A stretch of 50,708 nt of DNA from Rhodococcoides kyotonense. Lineage in GTDB: Bacteria; Actinomycetota; Actinomycetes; Mycobacteriales; Mycobacteriaceae. Both the position numbers and the translations under genes were made by a program. Below the pieces are notes generated by a model. It saw only the letters and a list, made by a program, of their open reading frames with translations. It made no database searches and had not been told where the DNA came from. The stretch covers positions 1-50,708 of the forward strand of contig NZ_LVHI01000005.1 in NCBI RefSeq assembly GCF_001645385.1, read 5' to 3'. Positions within the stretch are counted from its first letter, which is position 1; every line of letters begins with the position of its first letter. Below, one piece after another: positions 33,315-42,559 of the stretch.

Positions 33315-34408
33315 CGTGCACCCTCCTCTGCGACACCACTTGCCAAGCCCTGCCCGAACGCCGTGGTTGCCTTGGCACATTCGTCGGCAGGAGCGTTGGC
33401 AGTAGTGAGCAAGGCACAGATCAGCGACCGCGGATCAGGAACATCGGGTACTGCGAGGGCACCGGTCAGGGATTCGGAATCGGCGTCGTAGATGTTGTAG
33501 AAGTTCGATAGGGCCGTGGGACCGTTGTGCAAGATCGATGCGAGTGCGTCCTGACGGTCTACCAAAAGCCCTGTGATCGTGTTCAACTTGTTCACGTCGT
33601 TCACTAGTAGTTCGCGATTGTCCGCAATGAACGAGGTCACCTCGTCGAAAGTCGTCGACATACCCGACAGCGCAGCATCGAGTTCGGTGCGATTGTTGTT
33701 CAAGAATCCGGAGAAGTCTGCCAACTGTCCGGTGAAACCTACGATCTGCCGGTCGTTCTCCGCCAAGGCCGCTGTCACCTTCTGCAAATAGTCCACAGTA
33801 GCGAAGAGGTCCGTGCCGCCTTCGTCCAACGTTCGAACGGCGGCCGACAATCGCGTCAACGAGTCGTTGAGCGATTGCCCGTTTCCTTCGAGAGTGTCTG
33901 CCGTCGTGGACACGAAGTCCGCGAGTGAACCGTTCGGGTTCTCTTCAGTCGCACCCATGTCACGCGTCAACGTGACTACCTGCTTCTTGACTTCGTCGAA
34001 CTCGATCGGTGACGCAGTACGTTCGATTCCGATAGTCGCTCCGTCGTCGAGCTGAGGCCCTTCGGTATAGACAGGCGCCAGCTGTACGTACCGTCCGGTG
34101 ACAAGGGTGGGAGCTACGATTACCGCTCCGGCATCGGCCGGCACGGAGTAAGCACTGTCGTACGACATATCGACTCGCACTTCGTCTCCCTGCGGCTCGA
34201 TCTTGTCGATCGAACCCACTTCGACGCCGAGAATCATGACTCTGTCACCTTCGTAGAGCCCGGCGGTATTGCGAAAATACGCCGACACGTGATTGGTTCC
34301 AGCCCTTTCTACGACGGCGGCTCCGCCGAGAAAGATCACGGCGAACAGTGCCGCCACAAGCAGTAGAAGAAACGGTTTGGGACGAGTGGACAGAATCCGC
34401 CGGGTCAT
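33311..34408 (-). CDS. mceD: MceD, substrate-binding Mce protein
   Basis: 365 residues. N-terminal membrane helix (FLLLLVAALFAVIFLGGAAVV), then the MCE domain (VSAYFRNTAGLYEGDRVMI, GVEVGSIDKIEP, LVTGRYVQLAPVY) and a long coiled helical part (TLEGNGQSLNDSLTRLSAAV). Start overlaps the mceC stop. It is shorter at the C-terminus than MceF. Role: one of the six rings or ring subunits that carry lipid-like substrate across the cell envelope. Confidence 0.9.
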   Translation of the reverse strand: MTRRILSTRPKPFLLLLVAALFAVIFLGGAAVVERAGTNHVSAYFRNTAGLYEGDRVMILGVEVGSIDKIEPQGDEVRVDMSYDSAYSVPADAGAVIVAPTLVTGRYVQLAPVYTEGPQLDDGATIGIERTASPIEFDEVKKQVVTLTRDMGATEENPNGSLADFVSTTADTLEGNGQSLNDSLTRLSAAVRTLDEGGTDLFATVDYLQKVTAALAENDRQIVGFTGQLADFSGFLNNNRTELDAALSGMSTTFDEVTSFIADNRELLVNDVNKLNTITGLLVDRQDALASILHNGPTALSNFYNIYDADSESLTGALAVPDVPDPRSLICALLTTANAPADECAKATTAFGQGLASGVAEEGAR

Positions 34409-35409
34409 CGTGGACCTCCGAGGCTGCCGGGGAGTTGCCCGGAAAGATTTGCGGGAAGGATGTTATGCAGGAGGACACCGAAGAACGGGCCACTACCCAC
34501 GACGTCGCCCATCTGACGAACATAACGCTGCAGTCCGGTCAGAGATGCGTCGATATTGGCGTAATTGTTGTTCAGAGTTTGAACAAGCGTATCCAGGTTC
34601 GTCAACGTGGGGCCGAGAGTTTCTCTGTTCTCGCGCGAAAGTATTGTGAGCTCGTCTGCGATAACCCGTGATTGGACAAGTATCCGATGAATAGAGGACG
34701 ACCGTTCGTTCAACGCGGCGAAGAGCGTACTCCCCTGGTTCATCAACGCAGCAATTTGATCGCTGCGATCCGCGAGGACACCGGTTACCCCGGAGGCGTG
34801 CGCGAGCATCTCACGCAATTCGGCATCGCGCCCCGCCACGGTGTCCGACAATCGCTGGACTCCTACCAGTTGATCTTTCAGGTTCTCCGGTAGCTGCTGT
34901 TCGACGGCCGAGACCTGATCGAGTGCGCCCGACAGATCGACAGTGTCTGTCTTCTGGACACGCTCGGTCACCTCTTCCAGGGACCGGGTGATGTCGTATC
35001 CGGAGGCAGTGTTCTCCACGGGGATGGTGGCACCGCGCTCCAATTCGGCGCTGGAATGTCCATTGGCCAACTCGATGAAACGAGCACCTAGCACCGTCTC
35101 GACCTTGATCGCCGCCGTGGTGTCCTCGCTCAGACGGATGTCACCCGTGTCTGCCCCGAACTCCACATCTACCTTGTCACCGTCGAGTTCGATCGAGTGC
35201 ACCTCACCGATTGGGACGCCCCCGATCTGCACTTCAGATCCGACCGACAATCCCGATGCGTCGGCAAATTGCGCGTGATAGTCGCTCGATCCGCCGATGA
35301 ACGGGATGGACTCGTAGGTGAAGCCCAGGATCAAGACCACTGCAAGAACGATGGTTCCAACAACGCCTAGTCGCAGCGGATCTTTCTCTTTTCGGATTGT
35401 GGTAGCCAT
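34405..35409 (-). CDS. mceC: MceC, substrate-binding Mce protein
   Basis: 334 residues. N-terminal helix (RLGVVGTIVLAVVLILGFTY), MCE domain (YHAQFADASGLSVGSEVQI, GVPIGEVHSIELDG, VLGARFIELANG), then helical segments with Gln/Asn-rich faces. Starts directly after the mceB stop. The C-terminal end is short, SGQLPGSLGGPR. Confidence 0.9.
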   Translation of the reverse strand: MATTIRKEKDPLRLGVVGTIVLAVVLILGFTYESIPFIGGSSDYHAQFADASGLSVGSEVQIGGVPIGEVHSIELDGDKVDVEFGADTGDIRLSEDTTAAIKVETVLGARFIELANGHSSAELERGATIPVENTASGYDITRSLEEVTERVQKTDTVDLSGALDQVSAVEQQLPENLKDQLVGVQRLSDTVAGRDAELREMLAHASGVTGVLADRSDQIAALMNQGSTLFAALNERSSSIHRILVQSRVIADELTILSRENRETLGPTLTNLDTLVQTLNNNYANIDASLTGLQRYVRQMGDVVGSGPFFGVLLHNILPANLSGQLPGSLGGPR

Positions 35410-36414
35410 CTACTTGCACCTTTCCGCAGGAGCGGTAAACATCGGTGACACGTCCCCGGCACCACTTCCGTATTTGACTGCCAGCCCACACACGAAAAAG
35501 TTCACGAAGTTGCCGTAGCCGGCGGCGCGGCCGGTCAACCTGTAGTTCTCGGGCAGTTTCGAGAGAATGAGATTGAGGGTGTCCGTCTGCTCGTTGAGTC
35601 GGCTGGAGAGAGAACCGAGCGAGGCGATCTCGGCAGTCAGATCAGCGCGATTGTCGGAGAGGACGTCCGCAAGTGATTCGGTGAGTCCGTCGATGCTCTC
35701 CAGGGATGCAGTGATCGCACCCGAATCCTCGTTCAGGCCACCGACAATTCGCTGGAGCTGGTCCACGAGTGCGCTCACTGTGTCGCGACGCTCGTCCACC
35801 GAACCCAAGACCGTGTTGAAGTTCGTGATGGTGTTGCCGATCGCCAAGTCTCGGTCAGCGAGAGTGCGAGTGAGAGAACCGATCTCGGTCACCAGTTCCC
35901 CGACAGCCGATTCTTGGCCGTTGAGCACCTGAACCAACGACGTTGAAAGCCGGTTCGTCTCGTCGGGGTTCAATCCCTGCAACAGTGGCCTGAAGCCGTT
36001 GACTACTTGGTCGAGATCCAACGCAGGAGTGGTTTGGTCGAGGGGAATCGGTTCGGTGAGCTCGCGAGGATTCGGATCTCCTTGTGAGAGGTCGAGATAT
36101 CGATCGCCGATCAGGTTCTTGTACTTGATTGCCGCTGTCGTACCTGCGGTCAATGCATGTTCGGAATCAACTGTGAAGGATACGACTGCCGTGCCATCGG
36201 GCTGGAGCTCGACGCCCGACACCTTACCGCTCGGGACGCCACCGATGCGCACGTCTTCACCGTTCCCCAAGCCTGTGGCATTGGAAAATACCGCCTGGTA
36301 ATTCTCGACAGCGCCGAAACGGAGATTTCCGACCACGGTGGCGACTCCGAGACCCGTGATCGTCGTCAACACGACAAACGCGACCAGTTTGGCCGATGTT
36401 GCACGAAAACTCAC
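35410..36414 (-). CDS. mceB: MceB, substrate-binding Mce protein
   Basis: 334 residues from a GTG at 36414 that overlaps the mceA stop (GTGA); the longer frame to 36705 runs inside mceA. N-terminal helix (KLVAFVVLTTITGLGVATVV), MCE domain (YQAVFSNATGLGNGEDVRI, GVPSGKVSGVELQ, NLIGDRYLDLSQG), helical repeats, and a C-terminal pair of cysteines. Second of the six Mce proteins. Confidence 0.9.
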   Translation of the reverse strand: MSFRATSAKLVAFVVLTTITGLGVATVVGNLRFGAVENYQAVFSNATGLGNGEDVRIGGVPSGKVSGVELQPDGTAVVSFTVDSEHALTAGTTAAIKYKNLIGDRYLDLSQGDPNPRELTEPIPLDQTTPALDLDQVVNGFRPLLQGLNPDETNRLSTSLVQVLNGQESAVGELVTEIGSLTRTLADRDLAIGNTITNFNTVLGSVDERRDTVSALVDQLQRIVGGLNEDSGAITASLESIDGLTESLADVLSDNRADLTAEIASLGSLSSRLNEQTDTLNLILSKLPENYRLTGRAAGYGNFVNFFVCGLAVKYGSGAGDVSPMFTAPAERCK

Positions 36415-37574
36415 TGTCCACCTCCAGGCAGGAATTGCGCAAAGGGGTTGCCGATCAAATCGAGCAGCGTCTCGGCTTTCGAATATGCGTGGGATCCGTC
36501 GTCGAAGTCGCTGTGCGGCACCGGCTGAGACCAGTCGTAACACGACGCGGGACCATCGGCCTGCACGACGGGTAGGTCGTCCGGCGAGGCGTACGGCGGG
36601 TCGCCCATCAGCAAGGTTCCCCGGATGTTCAAGCCCGGCATAGCACTTCCGCCTACCGTCCGCTCGAGATAACGATTGGTCTGTGCGAGGCTCGAGACGA
36701 AGCATGGCAGTGTGCTCGCGCGCTCGGCCAGCAACGCAGTGGTCGGGGACAAAGAATTCAGAGACGCTTTCAGCGGTGTGCCGGCCGCGTTCATGAAAGT
36801 TTCTCCACTATTGCCGAATTGGGTGAAACTCAAGAGAAAGCTCGACAGTTCCGACTCTTTTTCGGTAATCGTGTTGCCGCTGGTCGTCAGATTGTTCACC
36901 ATGCGCATGAGGTCCGGACTCGCGTCCGCGAGAATATTGGCGGTCTGGGCGCCGGTAGCGAGATCGCGCTGCAGCGTGGGCAGGCTGTTGTTGAATTGGC
37001 GTACGTAACCGTCCAACTGCACCAGCGTCTCCCCGAGCTTCTCGCCTCGACCGTGCAACGCAGTCGCAAGAGCGTTGAGAGAGCCGTTCACTTTCTGTGG
37101 CTCCACGGCCCGCAGCACCTCGACGAGCGAGGCCAGAAGGTCGTTGACTTCGGTCGGCACCGATTGGGTGTCGATGACCGATCCGTTCGTCAGCGTTCCT
37201 GTCGGCGCCGATGTCGGCGCGGACAGGGTCACGAACTTGCGGCCGAACAATGTAGTCGGATCGATCACGGCTGCAACGTTGCCGGGTATATCCGCCGCCT
37301 GGTCGGAATCGATAACCATGTCGATCGTGGCCTGTCCATCGGTGAATCTGACGTCATCGACACGCCCGACTACTACGTCGCGAAGCTTCACGTCCGACCC
37401 TGGCTCAAGCATGAGCCCGACACGTGTAGAAATCAGCGTCACTCGAATCGTCGAATCAAGTGCGCCGCGGTAGACCACGACCGAAAGAGCCGCTGCCGCA
37501 ACCATGATGACTACCCCTAAGAGCCCCAACACCACATTTGATGCTCGAGATCGTGTATCCAGACCAGTGATCAT
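36411..37574 (-). CDS. mceA: MceA, substrate-binding Mce protein
   Basis: 387 residues from the ATG at 37574, which overlaps the yrbEB stop. N-terminal helix (VVLGLLGVVIMVAAAALSVVVY), MCE domain (IRVTLISTRVGLMLEPGSDVK, VVVGRVDDVRFTDG, LFGRKFVTLSAP), then a helical part and a C-terminal region with Cys (ADGPASCYDWSQPVP). First Mce gene after the two permeases, the usual order. Confidence 0.9.
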   Translation of the reverse strand: MITGLDTRSRASNVVLGLLGVVIMVAAAALSVVVYRGALDSTIRVTLISTRVGLMLEPGSDVKLRDVVVGRVDDVRFTDGQATIDMVIDSDQAADIPGNVAAVIDPTTLFGRKFVTLSAPTSAPTGTLTNGSVIDTQSVPTEVNDLLASLVEVLRAVEPQKVNGSLNALATALHGRGEKLGETLVQLDGYVRQFNNSLPTLQRDLATGAQTANILADASPDLMRMVNNLTTSGNTITEKESELSSFLLSFTQFGNSGETFMNAAGTPLKASLNSLSPTTALLAERASTLPCFVSSLAQTNRYLERTVGGSAMPGLNIRGTLLMGDPPYASPDDLPVVQADGPASCYDWSQPVPHSDFDDGSHAYSKAETLLDLIGNPFAQFLPGGGQ

Positions 37575-38473
37575 CAGCCCGACACCCGCACTGCGCCCGA
37601 AGTACCCCCGTAGACGGCGATACCGATAAGGAGGTCGATCGCCATGATTGCGATGAGCGACGTTCTGACCGCGCGTCCGACCGCGACCCCCACTCCAGCT
37701 GGACCGCCACTGGCGGTGAACCCGTGATAGCAGTGAACGCACATGACCACCACGGCCATTCCCAGGACCTTCACGGCCGACCAGATGACGTCGCTGGGCA
37801 CCAGGAACACGTTGAAATAGTGATCGAACGTTCCTCCAGCCTCGCCCGCCATGTACACGGTTACAACGCGAGTGGCGGCGTACCCGACGAACAGGGCTAC
37901 GCAATAGAGCGGGATTACCGCGACAATGCCTGCGATGACTCTGGTGGTCACCAAGAACGGGAGGGACGGAATCGACATCGTCTCGAGCGCATCGATTTCC
38001 TCGCTTACCCGCATCGCACCGAGCTGCGCGGTGAAGCCGGCCCCGACGGTGGCAGTAAGAGCGATACCCGCGATAACGGGAAGCGCTTCGCGGGTGTTGA
38101 AGAAGGCTGAGATGAAGCCAGTCAACGCCCCGAGTCCGAGGTGCCCCATGGATGTGGCGCCCTGCTGCCCCACCTCATAACCCACGGCGGTCGTCAGCAT
38201 GATCACGACGACAAGCGTGCCGCCGATGACCGCAAGGGCGCCGGACCCCATGCTTACTTCAGCGAGCAGCCGAAGCGTCTCGGATCGGTACCGCCTGAGA
38301 GTACGAGGAACGGCCATGACGGTGTGTTGATAGAACGACAACTGTCGCCCCATCGTCTCGAGCTCCCGTACCGGCCATGTGAAAATTTTCGCTGCGCGGT
38401 CGTGTCTCGCCCGCTTGGTTTCTTGTCTGGTCGACACAGTCGTCCTGTCGGTTGATGGATCTGCTTGCGGCAC
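37574..38473 (-). CDS. yrbEB: YrbE-B permease of the Mce transporter
   Basis: About 299 residues from a GTG, six bases after the yrbEA stop. MlaE/YrbE-type permease: a polar N-terminal arm, then about six hydrophobic segments including VIGGTLVVVIMLTTAVGYEVG and VFLVPSDVIWSAVKVLGMAVV. The conserved coupling segment near GAMRVSEEIDALETMSI contacts the ATPase. It pairs with YrbE-A in the inner membrane. Confidence 0.9.
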   Translation of the reverse strand: MPQADPSTDRTTVSTRQETKRARHDRAAKIFTWPVRELETMGRQLSFYQHTVMAVPRTLRRYRSETLRLLAEVSMGSGALAVIGGTLVVVIMLTTAVGYEVGQQGATSMGHLGLGALTGFISAFFNTREALPVIAGIALTATVGAGFTAQLGAMRVSEEIDALETMSIPSLPFLVTTRVIAGIVAVIPLYCVALFVGYAATRVVTVYMAGEAGGTFDHYFNVFLVPSDVIWSAVKVLGMAVVVMCVHCYHGFTASGGPAGVGVAVGRAVRTSLIAIMAIDLLIGIAVYGGTSGAVRVSG

Positions 38474-38479
38474 GCGCGC

Positions 38480-39289
38480 TCAATGCAGCGCGATGGTAGT
38501 GATAACTGAATTCGCAAGGAAGAGCAGGAGAAAGCTGAACACGACCGTCTGGTTCACGGCGTCGCCTACCCCTTTGGGTCCGCCTCGTGCCCCAAGCCCT
38601 AGGTGACAGGCCACCAAGCCGGCAAGCATTCCGAAGACCGCCGCCTTGAGCTCGCTGATCATGAAGTCGCTCAGGCCAGTCAAGATCGAGATCGAGGTGA
38701 CATACTGCCCCGGGGAGGCACCTTGCATGTAGACCGTGGCGATATAGCCACCGACCAGACCTACTGCGGACACGAGCCCGTTGAGAAACATCGCGATGAA
38801 TGTCGAGGCGAGGACTCTTGGCACACAGAGTCGTTGAATGGGGTCGATACCGAGCACCTTCATCGCGTCGATTTCCTCACGGATGGTACGCGATCCAAGG
38901 TCCGCGCAGATTGCCGTCGACCCAGCGCCCGCGACGACCAGCACCGTGACGACTGGTCCGATCTCTCGGATGATCGCCACCCCGACGCCCGCGCCGGAGA
39001 GGTCGACTGCGCCCAGCTCGGCGAGCAGAATATTGATCTGATACACGAACATCATGCAGAACGGAATTGCCATCAAGAGGGCGGGCATGATGGACACGCC
39101 TGCGATGAACCACGCCTGCTCCACGAATTCACGAAGATGGAACGGGCGCTTGAAGATTGCCCTGAACGTAGCCAAGGAACTTGAGTAGAACGAACCTACT
39201 GCACGCGGAGCGACTGCGAGGTTTCGACTCCACTGCGAAGAGCTCGCTGGCGATGGATCGGCGAGGGGGGCCTCCAGTGTGCCGGCCAA
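38480..39289 (-). CDS. yrbEA: YrbE-A permease of the Mce transporter
   Basis: About 269 residues. I chose the TTG at 39289, which has AAAGGA eight bases upstream. A GTG at 39337 would give 285 residues, but it falls inside a hairpin that follows the dehydrogenase gene and has no ribosome-binding site. MlaE-type permease with helices such as AWFIAGVSIMPALLMAIPFCM and the conserved loop SRTIREEIDAMKVLGIDPI that couples to MceG. It opens the transporter operon proper. Confidence 0.88.
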   Translation of the reverse strand: MAGTLEAPLADPSPASSSQWSRNLAVAPRAVGSFYSSSLATFRAIFKRPFHLREFVEQAWFIAGVSIMPALLMAIPFCMMFVYQINILLAELGAVDLSGAGVGVAIIREIGPVVTVLVVAGAGSTAICADLGSRTIREEIDAMKVLGIDPIQRLCVPRVLASTFIAMFLNGLVSAVGLVGGYIATVYMQGASPGQYVTSISILTGLSDFMISELKAAVFGMLAGLVACHLGLGARGGPKGVGDAVNQTVVFSFLLLFLANSVITTIALH

Positions 39290-39313
39290 GGTGTGAATCC
39301 TTTCCACAAGTAG

Positions 39314-39350
39314 CCGGGTCGGCCGTGCCCCCCGCACACGGCCAACCCGG
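39314..39350. terminator. Hairpin between flavin monooxygenase and yrbEA
   Basis: CCGGGTCGGCCGTG and CACGGCCAACCCGG pair over 13 of 14 bases with a 9-base loop, just after the minus-strand stop at 39358. It could end most transcripts or thin them before the mce genes. There is no strong T-run. Confidence 0.6.
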
Positions 39351-39357
39351 GTTCGAA

Positions 39358-40581
39358 TCAGCCGAAGAAGCCGAGCGCCTTCTTACCGATGAGGTCGTAC
39401 GTCTGGCCGGTATTGACAGGGTGGTAGATGCCCGCGCGCGCATCACGGAAGACACGTTCAAGAGGCAGACCACGCCGGATGGCGCCGCCGCCAACCAGTC
39501 TGAGAGCTGCATCGGTGGCCCGAATCGCGGCCTCAGTCGCAGCTACTTTCCCGATCGCAACCCGAGCCGGGCGCTCGTAAGGGTTCCAGTTCGCGTCGTC
39601 TCCGTCGAACAGCGCCTCCGCTGTCCCTCGCACAGTCCATTCGGCAGCTTGCAGATCGGCAAGTGCCTTACCGAGCTCGTACTGCACGTAACCGACGTCG
39701 CGAACTGCCTTCTCCTCGCCCTCCTGCGTTCGTCCGAGCTGCTTCTTCTGGAGCGACTCTGTAGCAAGACGTAAGGCGCGCTCTCCCACGCCGAGGTACA
39801 CACCGGCGAACGGGAAGCAGGCCCATTCGATCTCCCCGAAAAGGCCGTATCGGTAAGAGCCGCTGTAAGCCGAAGCTTGGACCGGGACCTCATCGAAGAT
39901 CAACGTCTGAGTTCCGCTTGCGCGCATGGACATCGTGTCCCACGTGCGATCGATCTTCAGACCCTGCGAGGACGCGGGAATGATGAACACTGGTTCCCGC
40001 TCCGCGTGCTCGGCGAACGTCTCGGGCAACGATCCGTCGTCGTTCGTGATCACTGCGGTGAACGCGATAATGTCGGCGTTCTCGACGTACGTCGCCCAGT
40101 TCTTCTTCCCACTGACCGTCCACCCGCCGTTACCGTCGGGTTTTGCTTTGGTGTCGGAAAGACCTGTGATACCAGCACGTTCCTCGCTGAGCGTGCCCGA
40201 AATCATGGATCCGTTCTCGACGATGTCAGTGAACAGCCGCTCGCGTGCTTCCTCGTCGAGCAGATTTCGGAAAATGCCGACCATCACGTGATGCATGTTG
40301 AACGACAACGTGATTCCAGGATCACCGTACGAGGCGAGCTCCTTTTCCACCAGCGCGACCGTCCATACGTCGGCACCGAATCCACCGTACTTCTTCGGGA
40401 TAGCGAGTCGCGGGAGCCCGCTTGCTTTGTACAGGGGCACAAGTTCGGATGGGAACAGATTCTCTTCGTCGGCCTGACGTCCGAGCTTTTCGAATTCGAC
40501 GGCGAGGTTGCGGGCGATCGCAACCAGCTCGGCGCGCTCCTCGGGCGACACCTCGACGTAGTGCTTGTTCGACGTACTCAA
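39358..40581 (-). CDS. Acyl-CoA-dehydrogenase-fold flavin monooxygenase
   Basis: 407 residues. The fold is that of acyl-CoA dehydrogenases (YGGFGADVWTVALVEKEL, WDTMSMRASGTQTLIFDEVP, RVFRDARAGIYHPVNTGQ), but no catalytic Glu is seen either at helix G or near the C-terminus. This is the pattern of class D flavin monooxygenases such as DszC and isobutylamine N-hydroxylase, which use reduced flavin from a separate reductase and O2. It sits at the head of the mce operon and divergent from limABC, so it is probably induced with them. It could perform the missing ring-opening or a hydroxylation step; a true dehydrogenase is not excluded. Confidence 0.8.
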   Translation of the reverse strand: MSTSNKHYVEVSPEERAELVAIARNLAVEFEKLGRQADEENLFPSELVPLYKASGLPRLAIPKKYGGFGADVWTVALVEKELASYGDPGITLSFNMHHVMVGIFRNLLDEEARERLFTDIVENGSMISGTLSEERAGITGLSDTKAKPDGNGGWTVSGKKNWATYVENADIIAFTAVITNDDGSLPETFAEHAEREPVFIIPASSQGLKIDRTWDTMSMRASGTQTLIFDEVPVQASAYSGSYRYGLFGEIEWACFPFAGVYLGVGERALRLATESLQKKQLGRTQEGEEKAVRDVGYVQYELGKALADLQAAEWTVRGTAEALFDGDDANWNPYERPARVAIGKVAATEAAIRATDAALRLVGGGAIRRGLPLERVFRDARAGIYHPVNTGQTYDLIGKKALGFFG

Positions 40582-40718
40582 CGTTCCTCCTGGGTGTGAT
40601 GCGAATGCGGTGGTCTCGCGGCAACTCGGGTGCCGGGCGCGCGCGTTTCGTGATGTGCGGTGCCGACGTCACCATTCGGTGATGTGACCGAAGTTATGAG
40701 CAGCGCAAGCTTGTGAGG

Positions 40719-40735
40719 TGTCCCACATTGGGACG
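40719..40735 (+). promoter_or_regulatory. Best copy of the shared 17-bp operator
   Basis: TGTCCCACATTGGGACG is an almost perfect palindrome (TGTCCCA-CAT-TGGGACG), lying about equally far from the limA and the monooxygenase start (140 bases each). Confidence 0.6.
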
Positions 40736-40787
40736 GTGTGCGCTCGAGCCCGCAATCCGACACCGGTTGCAGATCGATAGGAGGCAG

Positions 40788-40804
40788 TGTTGCGAACTGG
40801 GACA
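40788..40804 (+). promoter_or_regulatory. Second operator copy nearer limA
   Basis: TGTTGCGAACTGGGACA has a perfect right half-site and a weak left. It lies 72 bases before the limA ATG, typical for an activator close to the promoter. Confidence 0.4.
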
Positions 40805-40845
40805 TCGACAGTGATCCAGGACACATACGGTAATCGCTGAACTGA

Positions 40846-41325
<480 letters not shown>

Positions 41326-41353
41326 CTTTCCCACAACACCCACAGGAGTATTG

Positions 41354-42517
41354 ATGACCGACGCATACGGAAGAGTCGACTTCGGAGCGTTCCTCGCACC
41401 CTGGCACCGGGCGGATTCCGACGCCAACTTTGCCATCCATCAAGACCTCGAGCTGGTCGAGTACCTCGACCGTCTCGGATTTGCCGAGTTCTGGCTGGGA
41501 GAGCACCACTCCGGCGGCGTCGAAATCGTCGCCTCGCCTGAGATGTTCATGGCGGCCGCTGCCCAGCGGACACAGCGCATCAAGCTGGGGCTCGGCGTCG
41601 TCTCCTTGCCTTACCACCATCCGTTCCTGGTAGCCGACAGACTCGTTCTGTTGGATCACCTTTCGCGCGGTCGCATGATTTTCGGTGCGGGCCCGGGCCA
41701 GCTCGCCGACGACGCCAAGATGATGGGCATCGATCCCATCGACAGTCGCCGGAAGATGGAAGAGGCGTACGACGTGATCCACCGCCTACTCGAGGGTGAG
41801 ACAGTCACTCACACCAGCGACTGGTTCACGTGCAATGACGCCTACCTCCACGTGTCGCCGTACTCGAAGATCCAGAAGGCAGTCACGGCAACGATTTCAC
41901 CGACCGGTCCCAAACTCGCAGGCAAGTACGGCTCCGGCATCCTCTCACTCGCGGCAACCAATCCCGTAGGAGTCGAAAAGCTCGCTGAGCACTGGCGGAT
42001 CGCCGAGGAGATCGCTGCGGAGAGCGGCCAGACCGTAGACCGCGCCGAATGGCGACTGAGCGGAATCATGCATGTCGCAGAGACCGAGGAGCAGGCCCGC
42101 GCCGACGTCCGGCACGGACTGCTTTACCTGATGAACTACCTATCGAACGTCACCCCAGGGTTTGCAGCCGCTCCTGATGTCGACACACTCATCGACGGCA
42201 TCAACGACGCCGGGCTCGCTGTGATCGGCACGCCCGAGATGGCGATCGCTCAGGTCGAACGCCTACAGGAGAAGTCCGGCGGTTTCGGCAAATTCCTTGT
42301 CCTGCACGGTGAGTGGGCATCCACTGCCGCAGCGCACCGCAGTTTCGAACTCATTGCACAACAAGTCGCCCCACACTTCAACGGCGACCTCGGCCCGCGT
42401 TTGCGCGGGTACAACCAGACCATCAACAGCAACCGATCCGCGGCCGACATCACCCAAGCCGCCCAGGAAGAAGCACAGAAGCGTTTCGACGCCGAGCGCG
42501 GCGCTCGAACGAACTGA
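41354..42517 (+). CDS. limB: Limonene 1,2-monooxygenase, LLM flavin-dependent
   Basis: 387 residues, ATG with ACAGGAGT upstream. Luciferase-like (LLM) TIM-barrel monooxygenase: RVDFGAFLAPWHRAD start, FWLGEHHSGGVEIVASPE, LGVVSLPYHHPFLVADRLV, and FGAGPGQLADDAKMMG are typical of the limonene monooxygenase/F420-like group. It uses reduced flavin from a separate reductase and O2 to epoxidise the ring double bond of limonene. The likely reductase is the gene at 24424, 16 kb away. Lies between limA and limC, the same order as in the known Rhodococcus cluster. Confidence 0.93.
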   Translation: MTDAYGRVDFGAFLAPWHRADSDANFAIHQDLELVEYLDRLGFAEFWLGEHHSGGVEIVASPEMFMAAAAQRTQRIKLGLGVVSLPYHHPFLVADRLVLLDHLSRGRMIFGAGPGQLADDAKMMGIDPIDSRRKMEEAYDVIHRLLEGETVTHTSDWFTCNDAYLHVSPYSKIQKAVTATISPTGPKLAGKYGSGILSLAATNPVGVEKLAEHWRIAEEIAAESGQTVDRAEWRLSGIMHVAETEEQARADVRHGLLYLMNYLSNVTPGFAAAPDVDTLIDGINDAGLAVIGTPEMAIAQVERLQEKSGGFGKFLVLHGEWASTAAAHRSFELIAQQVAPHFNGDLGPRLRGYNQTINSNRSAADITQAAQEEAQKRFDAERGARTN

Positions 42518-42559
42518 CTATCGATTCATCCACCGAATAATCAGCCTCCCGGAGGGGAC

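Noticed and set aside
5289..39337. Steroid degradation cluster (mce4-like, FadE pairs, Ltp2-like proteins)
   Set aside because: No ring-degrading kstD, ksh or hsa genes and no KstR-type operator were seen, while limA, limB and limC are well matched. Relation to steroid side-chain enzymes is by mechanism only.
40669..40682. TCACC-ATTC-GGTGA palindrome upstream of the monooxygenase gene
   Set aside because: Short arms and a single copy; kept only as a note because it could be chance.
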